In this document: one piece after another, positions 58,601 through 64,000 of the stretch
Numbering within the stretch: the first letter of the stretch is position 1
Layout of the letters: every line of letters starts with the position of its first letter
NCBI GenBank assembly: GCA_964356195.1
Contig: CAYHGP010000005.1
Coordinates: 1-64,000 of the forward strand
Direction of reading: 5' to 3'
Source: 2-02-FULL-48-14 sp964356195
Lineage (GTDB): Bacteria; Patescibacteriota; Gracilibacteria; UBA1369; 2-02-FULL-48-14
Length of the DNA: 64,000 bases
Program-made: the position numbers and the translations under genes
Notes under the pieces: model-generated
The model's input: only the letters and a program-made list of their open reading frames with translations
Database searches by the model: none
What the model was told of the DNA's origin: nothing

Positions 58601-60831
58601 CGAACGGTTTGGATTCTAGCGATGCTGCTGACGCCGCTGAAGATGCGGATGCCGACGGTCTGAGCAATTTGGAAGAATACCGTGCAGGTACGGACCCCAA
58701 CGATACAGATTCTGACGACGACTCCCTCTCCGATGGAGACGAAGTGAGCACCTATGGAACCGATCCTTTGGACACGGATACCGATGGAGATTCTTACCTG
58801 GATGGTGAAGAAGTTTCTTACGGTTCTGACCCCGTGGATGCGGCCAGTACGCCTCTGACTTTGGACACCGACGGCGACGGACTTTCGGACTATGCGGAAA
58901 CTTCCGTGTACGGAACGGATCCGAATGATTCCGACACGGACGGAGACGGTTTGACCGACTACGAGGAAGTGATTACTTATGGAACGGATGCGACTCTTAG
59001 CGACACAGATTCCGATGGTCTTAGCGACTACGAAGAGTTAGTCACCTACGGAACGGATGCCGGCGATAGTGATTCCGATAGCGATGGACTTTCTGACGGG
59101 GAAGAGGTGAGCACTTATGGTACGGATCCAAATCTTAGTGATACGGATGCGGATACTTTCACTGATTACGAGGAAATTTTGGGAGGCAGCAATCCTTTGG
59201 ACGCGGCCAGCACTCCCGATACCACAGATACCGATGGCGATGGTGTGACTGACGTGGTTGAAGCGACTTTGGGAACGGATGCCGGCGACAGTGATTCCGA
59301 TAACGATGGTCTCACGGATGGTGAGGAAGTTTATACTTACGGCAGTGATCCTCTCGAGACTGACACCGATGGGGATGGTCTCAGCGATTACGAAGAAGCC
59401 GTGACTTACGGAACCGATGCTAGTGCTACCGATTCAGATGGAGACGGACTTTCGGACTATGCCGAGGTGATCACGTATGGAACGGATCCTTTGCTCGCTG
59501 ATACGGATGCCGACGGACTCAGCGACTTGCTTGAGATTGATACTTATGGAACGGACCCGAATCTTGCGGATAGCGATGCCGACGGTCTTAGCGATTATGA
59601 CGAAATACTCACCTACAACACCGACCCGAATGACAGCGACACAGATGGCGATGGACTCAGCGATGGCGATGAAATTTCCACCTATGGAACGGATGCCAAT
59701 GATACCGATACCGACGGGGATGGTCTTTCGGATTACGACGAGGTGATTACTTATGGCACGGATGCCACTGTTGCGGATAGCGATGGCGATGGTCTTTCGG
59801 ACTATGCCGAAGCGGTAACTTATGGCACCGACCCTTTAGCGGCCGATTCCGATGGAGATACCTACTCCGATTTTGATGAGGTGGCTGCAGGTAGCAATCC
59901 TCTGGACGCCGGTGAAGATCCTACGGACGTAACGGACACGGATGGCGATGGTTTATTCGACTCTGAAGAAACTGTTTTGGGAACGGACCCTGCCGATGCT
60001 GACACGGATGGCGACGGTCTTTCCGATGGGGAAGAAGTGGATACTTATGGAACCGATCCTTTAGTGGCTGATTCCGACGGAGATACTTATAGCGACTTTG
60101 TGGAAGTTGCCGCCGGCAGCAATCCTTTGAATGCCGCTGACGACCCCACTACGTCTGTAGATACGGATGGGGATGGACTTCTGGATTCCGATGAAACCGG
60201 CGTTTATGGAACGGACCCTGCGGATACTGATAGTGATGATGATGGTTTGACCGACTATGACGAAGTGATCACGTACCTTACTGATGCAAATGACAACGAT
60301 AGTGATGATGATTTGTTCTCTGATGGATATGAAGTTTCTGAGGTAACGGATGCTTTGGATGTCAGTAGTGTGCCCAACCTCACGCTCAGCTTTGTCGGCT
60401 ACGATGGTATTTATGGGTACGGCGACAGTTCCACTTGGACAGCTTCTACGGTGACCTATGAAAGCAGTTTGTCTCTTGAAGCGGGTCTCAGCGATACGAC
60501 TTATGTGGAGGTTTACTTCTGGACGGATGGTGCCTTCGGAGTTTCCTGGAATGAAGAGGAATATTTGGGATCAATTACAGTTAATAACTGTGGTGGAGCC
60601 TATTCTTCTTTCAGTCCTCTCGGGGCTTCCTGTAGTTCCATTACCGAGTTCGCATCCTCTTCGAATCCTGATGCCGAAACCACTCATGTGAGTAGTGATT
60701 CTGAGCTTGAGGCTTGGAGCTATCTTTCTACTTACTACACCTTCGCGGATTGGTCTTGGTACCGTCCGGCACCTACTCCGTTGTTTACCTCTCCTCACTA
60801 CGACGCATTCTCTATCACACTAGCTCCTTGA
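55667..60831 (+). CDS. Large secreted beta-helix / TSP type 3 repeat surface protein
   Basis: Signal peptide (LSRGLLVLVLGFSASFASFG ... SASA), then a parallel beta-helix of about 600 aa with Asn/Ser-rich turns (NosD/right-handed type) ending in a choice-of-anchor-like GPDRGAYE, then 32 thrombospondin type 3-like calcium repeats (DTDGDGLSDYEE ... YGTDP), then about 150 aa of beta-rich C-terminal domain. No LPXTG, PEP-CTERM or lipobox. Removing the false gap and one copy of the 55-base overlap gives an uninterrupted frame of 1670 codons (1669 aa). Likely an adhesin stiffened by calcium; overlaps the convergent flippase gene by 17 nt. Confidence 0.9.
55996..56095. other. Artefactual assembly gap (100 N) with 55-base flank overlap
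   Basis: The 55 bases before the N run (55941-55995) are the same as the 55 after it (56096-56150). Joining at the overlap restores the reading frame (TATESVNNATGIPF). A 55-mer overlap is what contig ends from a k=55 graph look like. Confidence 0.95.
58054..60333 (+). repeat. 32 TSP type 3-like calcium-binding repeats (coding)
   Basis: Counted units of DxDxDGxxDxxE, first DNDGDGLCNFQE, last DSDDDLFSDGYE, mostly about 20 to 25 residues apart with GTDP linkers. DNA copies vary, so they are old rather than freshly expanded. Confidence 0.9.
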
Positions 60832-62071
60832 TCTTCCTGAGACCCAGGATGACGATGAGGCTCTCTGCAAGGATGGAGGAGGCGAGGATGAGGGAAAGAT
60901 TGATCATTGAAGAGCTGCTGAAATAAGTGAAACTTAAAATGAGGAGGGCGAGGCTTAGGGCCAGACCCTCCCTTTTTAAAAACCAGATTTCTTGTTCGAA
61001 GGCGAAGATTACGATGAGGACGAGGTCGTAGAAGTAGGAAATGGCGGCGACCAAAAGCATGAGCGGGAACACGAACCACAGTTCTGGCTTGATGAACTCT
61101 TTTCCGCTAAGGAGTTCAATGGCCCATGGGCCGAGTAGGGAGCCTCCCAGTACTAAGGCGGTTCCCAGAAAGAAGAAGATTTTTTGCGTGTTCTTCAGGA
61201 GTTGTTTCACGGTGTCCGTTTTGCGATCTTTGAGTGCACGTTTCAGAGCTGGAAGCGTGGAGAACATCACGAAGGTGGAGAGCAAGCTTGCCGTGGCGGC
61301 AATATGAAGGCTGATGGTGTAAGCGCCGTATTGCTCATTGGTGAGGACTTGGGCGGCAAAGTAGCTGGGGAGAAAACGAAAGTAGAGCGAGTTCACGATG
61401 CTGATGATCCCAAAAGGGAGGGAGCTGAGAAAAAGCATTTTGAGCAAGGCGGAGTCGAGTTTCCAAACAAAGCGAAGTTTTTGGGCTACGAAATAAAGAC
61501 TGAGAACCGTGGTTAAGAAGGCGCTTAGGAGTGGAGCAATAAAGTATAGCGGCGCGCTGGTGATTGCGCTTGAAACAAGGAGCGCGATGATCGCTAGGTT
61601 TAAAGCTCTTCCGGCCAACAAGGCGATGGTGGCGCGGCCCATGCGGTAATTGGCTTGGAGCATTCCGCTGCACACGGAGGTGACGTAATCCAGAAATAAA
61701 GAGCCCATGAAAAACAAGGAACCCAGGAAGAAATTTCCGCTATCTACAAAGAGCCAAGCCCAAAATCCGCCCGCCAGGAAAAACAAAAAGGCCGTTCCCA
61801 TGCGTAGCAGCAACGCGTTGATGAAGAGTTGTCCGTCCGTGGGGCGTTCGGACATCTTTCTGATGGTGTTTCCAAAAATCCCCAAGTTAGCGGCTGAGGA
61901 AAGAAACAAAGCAAACTCCGAAATTTTCCCGTAAAGGCCATATTCCTCCGCGCCCAAGGCGTGAGTCACCAAGCGAATGGCCACGATGCCCAAGGCGATT
62001 TGTGCGCCTTTCCCCAAAATCTGGACCAGAGTGGACCAGACGATTTCATTTTTTAGATGACGACTGAGCAT
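60815..62071 (-). CDS. Wzx-type polysaccharide flippase (MOP superfamily)
   Basis: 418 aa, about 12 helices. N-terminal TLVQILGKGAQIALGIVAIRLVTHALGAEEYGLYG is typical of lipid-linked oligosaccharide flippases. Likely acts after the polyprenyl glycosylphosphotransferase at 9.2 kb, though not adjacent. Its ATG overlaps the stop of the C39-like gene by 1 nt, so they form an operon. Confidence 0.88.
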   Translation of the reverse strand: MLSRHLKNEIVWSTLVQILGKGAQIALGIVAIRLVTHALGAEEYGLYGKISEFALFLSSAANLGIFGNTIRKMSERPTDGQLFINALLLRMGTAFLFFLAGGFWAWLFVDSGNFFLGSLFFMGSLFLDYVTSVCSGMLQANYRMGRATIALLAGRALNLAIIALLVSSAITSAPLYFIAPLLSAFLTTVLSLYFVAQKLRFVWKLDSALLKMLFLSSLPFGIISIVNSLYFRFLPSYFAAQVLTNEQYGAYTISLHIAATASLLSTFVMFSTLPALKRALKDRKTDTVKQLLKNTQKIFFFLGTALVLGGSLLGPWAIELLSGKEFIKPELWFVFPLMLLVAAISYFYDLVLIVIFAFEQEIWFLKREGLALSLALLILSFTYFSSSSMINLSLILASSILAESLIVILGLRKIKELV

Positions 62072-62835
62072 TAGATTGAGGAGGGTAGAACTTCGATGAT
62101 TTTCTTTTCACCCAGAAGAATATCTTCTTCGTTCCAATTGTGTAAGGCATTTTCAAGCACGGCCCAGTCGTAGACGTAGTCCGCTCCGTTTCGGGTTCCC
62201 ACATCGTGGGTGACAATTTGATTTTTTTCCGCGTTGTATCCTTTAATCACGAGCATATGGTACTTGGGGCCGCCGTTCGTGAAGTTTGGATTCCCCAGCA
62301 GTTTCCCCGCGAAAGGGGCAATAATCAGGTGACCTTGATCCAGAATGGCCTGAATGTCTTCGTAAGTGGGGTTTTCGTGAATGATGGTTTTGAGGCCGTA
62401 TTGCAGGTCCAGCATTTCCGAGACTTGATCGACGTTCGTGTCCAAGTAGGTCCCAAAATACTCGGTTTCCCAATCCACGAGGCGAAGTAGTTCGGTGTTG
62501 AAATCTTGAACGTTTAAACTCATGTGATTGTAGAGGTTGGCCACCAAAAGCACGCTGGCTTCCTCACAGGCTTCTTGCCAGGGAAAATCCCAATTTCCCA
62601 GGGGCGCTTGGCTGTAAAAAGGCATCTCAATGTTGAGGAAGGTGGTTTCGGAATCGACCGGCGAGCCTTTTTGGACTTCTTCCACGCTTGTGCTTTCGGG
62701 GGCGTCGGGGCCTTCGAGATTTTTTTGGACAAAAGTGGAGCGGGCAGCGTAAGCTCCTCCCGCAAGTAAAAGCAGAAGAGCAACGCTCAGCAGCAATTTT
62801 TTAATCTTGTGGGGGGAGCCTTGCATTCTAAGCAC
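62071..62835 (-). CDS. C39-like cysteine peptidase, exported
   Basis: 254 aa. N-terminal membrane or signal helix (LLLSVALLLLLAGGAYAA), linker, then a C39_2 papain-like domain: catalytic Cys in PLGNWDFPWQEACEEAS, His in GGPKYHMLVIKGY, and a late VGTRNGADYVYDW. Substrate unknown; could process surface proteins. Start either GTG 62835 (5 bases after TATAAC, leaderless) or ATG 62826. Confidence 0.8.
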   Translation of the reverse strand: MLRMQGSPHKIKKLLLSVALLLLLAGGAYAARSTFVQKNLEGPDAPESTSVEEVQKGSPVDSETTFLNIEMPFYSQAPLGNWDFPWQEACEEASVLLVANLYNHMSLNVQDFNTELLRLVDWETEYFGTYLDTNVDQVSEMLDLQYGLKTIIHENPTYEDIQAILDQGHLIIAPFAGKLLGNPNFTNGGPKYHMLVIKGYNAEKNQIVTHDVGTRNGADYVYDWAVLENALHNWNEEDILLGEKKIIEVLPSSI

Positions 62836-62848
62836 AATATGTTATAAT
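62821..62848 (+). promoter_or_regulatory. GGDEF gene promoter, sharing its -10 with the divergent gene
   Basis: Plus: TTGCAT (62821-62826), 16 bp, TATAAT (62843-62848). Minus: TATAAC (62841-62846) just before the C39-like gene. Same overlap design as at 46334. Confidence 0.6.
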
Positions 62849-62872
62849 TCGAAGAGATTTACTAACTATACG

Positions 62873-63922
62873 ATGACAGTAGAGGGTCCCAAAGTCAATC
62901 GAGAGGTCTATATCGCCCAAGTGGAGACCATGGATTTTTCCGATCGTTTTGCAGGTTGGGTAGATGTGGAACAGTCTGCTACAAAGTTGCCACTTTTGTC
63001 GATTTTTGGACGGGCTCTCTTTTCCTCTCTCGAGGATCAGGGCCTCCTTGAGCCGTTTGGTGAACGTTCGTATCCCAAAGTTCGAAAGGGAATTCGTACT
63101 GTACTTGAACTCAGCTGTGAAGGAAAGGAAGTAGGTTCAGACATGACTATTGAGGACTTTATGGGTCAGATTTTTTTACCCAACAAAAAGTGGATCGTCG
63201 GTTTTTTGAAGGCTCGGTTGTGTGAATTGTTTGATTCTTGCGCTCTCGAAGCTGAAAGAGATGCTGCCTTGGCGTCTGTTGATGCAAGTCGGGTAGTTTT
63301 GGAAGAACACATTGCTCGAATTTCGGAAGCCCTTCGCCAGGCGGCTAAAGTAGCGATGAAGGACAAGCTCACCGAATTGGGAAGCCGACATGCTTTTGAG
63401 CTTAAAATGCAATCCATTCGAGAGACTCAGCCCAATGAACCTTATACCGTACTCTTTTTAGACTTAGACCACTTCAAGAAAGTTAACGACGAGAGGGGAG
63501 GTCATGATAAAGGGGACGAAGTCTTAAAGACTGTGGCTCGTATTATTGAAAAGTTCACTCGTGATGAATGTGCTTTCCGTTTTGGAGGAGAGGAAATTGT
63601 AATCATGTTTGCCGGGGATAATGAAAATAGAGCCATTCACGGACTGGCGGAACCTCTTCGTTTGGCCATTCAGGCTCATGAGTTTAGGACTCCTGATGGA
63701 CAGCCTTTTAATGTCACTGCTTCCATGGGTGTAGCTTTTGGGAAGGGAGAGGAACTTTCTTTGGAAGCGTCCGATTCTTTGGTGGGTAGGGCGGATGCGG
63801 CTCTTTATGCAGCTAAAGGTACTCGTAAGGGATTTCCCGATGATCCTAAGGGGCGAAATCGTATTTGTGTGGCTGGTAAAAAACATCCCGAACCTAGGAG
63901 TGACGAACAAACTAAGGCGTAG
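62873..63922 (+). CDS. Diguanylate cyclase (GGDEF domain)
   Basis: 349 aa. C-terminal GGDEF domain with DKLTELGSRHAFE, LFLDLDHFKKVND, active site RFGGEEIVIM (GGEEI variant) and ADAALYAAKGTRK; makes cyclic di-GMP from GTP. No RxxD inhibitory site seen at the usual place. The N-terminal 150 aa are an unassigned sensor-like helical domain. No c-di-GMP effector is seen in the window. Start at the ATG 62873. Confidence 0.88.
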   Translation: MTVEGPKVNREVYIAQVETMDFSDRFAGWVDVEQSATKLPLLSIFGRALFSSLEDQGLLEPFGERSYPKVRKGIRTVLELSCEGKEVGSDMTIEDFMGQIFLPNKKWIVGFLKARLCELFDSCALEAERDAALASVDASRVVLEEHIARISEALRQAAKVAMKDKLTELGSRHAFELKMQSIRETQPNEPYTVLFLDLDHFKKVNDERGGHDKGDEVLKTVARIIEKFTRDECAFRFGGEEIVIMFAGDNENRAIHGLAEPLRLAIQAHEFRTPDGQPFNVTASMGVAFGKGEELSLEASDSLVGRADAALYAAKGTRKGFPDDPKGRNRICVAGKKHPEPRSDEQTKA

Positions 63923-63931
63923 TTAGGGGAC

Positions 63932-63960
63932 TTTACAGATCACGCTAGTTTCCTTACAAT
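63932..63960 (+). promoter_or_regulatory. Leaderless promoter at the window end
   Basis: TTTACA (63932-63937), 17 bp, TACAAT (63955-63960), 6 bases, GTG at 63967. Confidence 0.7.
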
Positions 63961-63966
63961 CCCGTT

Positions 63967-64000
63967 GTGTTTAAACTCAAAAATAAGCTCAATAAACAGG
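63967..64000 (+). CDS. Start of an unidentified gene (cut by window edge)
   Basis: GTG start followed by FKLKNKLNKQ, 6 bases after TACAAT. Too little to identify. Confidence 0.45.
   Translation, partial: MFKLKNKLNKQ

Noticed and set aside
1..64000. CRISPR arrays or cas genes
   Set aside because: No regularly spaced direct repeats and no Cas-like protein; the only tandem repeats are in coding regions.
1..64000. UGA read as glycine (code 25)
   Set aside because: secA, pilC and others end properly at TGA, and no frame needs TGA read through.

Overview
The window reads as a chromosomal scaffold from a small-genome bacterium of the Candidate Phyla Radiation, most likely the Peregrinibacteria/Gracilibacteria side. 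This is an inference from a type IV pilus cluster, tandem T4SS-pilin-like proteins, a B12-dependent ribonucleotide reductase, a 32-unit thrombospondin type 3 repeat surface protein, almost no Shine-Dalgarno sequences and very tight gene packing. UGA is used as a normal stop (secA, pilC and others), so this is code 11, not the UGA-glycine code. Six 100-N runs (17965-18064, 29491-29590, 39364-39463, 51955-52054, 53876-53975, 55996-56095) are scaffold gaps. The last is an artefact: its two flanks carry the same 55 bases.

Layout. 1-5284: ftsK end, a small gene, two orphan HigA-type regulators with matching operators, and a fused aspartokinase/diaminopimelate decarboxylase between them. 5281-10644: secA with an overlapping SEC-C protein, a lipoprotein and a polyprenyl glycosylphosphotransferase. 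10697-12019: rnpB with promoter and terminator, then a non-core stretch with two small unknown genes, an attenuator-like leader and a 133-nt nested inverted repeat. 12020-18361: TPR protein, galU, hsp20, ftsH, an HNH-like protein, tilS and an RNHCP protein. 18391-24845: a type IV pilus operon (pilN, pilO, pilC, three pseudopilins, a PilX-like protein), then a thioredoxin-like/VKOR/DoxX-like/cupredoxin module. 24850-32121: HATPase, metG, a lipoprotein and a T4SS-like cluster of one VirD4-type ATPase and five pilin-like units. 32214-39074: dusB, a membrane protein, an unknown gene, ftsQ, a 51-aa basic protein and nrdJ with NrdR boxes. 39304-43705: a tandem-repeat protein, a DUF1858/A-type Fe-S carrier, and small membrane and secreted proteins. 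43764-53873: queA, an MFS transporter, trmB, a LysE-like exporter, a DapF-like epimerase, an unknown 510-aa protein, a truncated D-amino-acid oxidase, rlmN and several unknown proteins. 53976-64000: two proline tRNAs, an ECF sigma/anti-sigma pair, a 1669-aa adhesin-like protein, a Wzx-type flippase, a C39-like peptidase, a GGDEF protein and the start of one more gene.

The most general signal is regulatory. Many genes begin 6 (sometimes 5 or 7) bases after a -10 hexamer, which puts the transcription start on the start codon, so leaderless mRNA seems to be the default for first genes. Genes inside operons are joined by ATGA, TTGA or TAAATG junctions. The most interesting protein-level item is the VirD4-like ATPase that has no stop codon before a T4SS-pilin gene, which carries its own leaderless promoter inside the ATPase reading frame.
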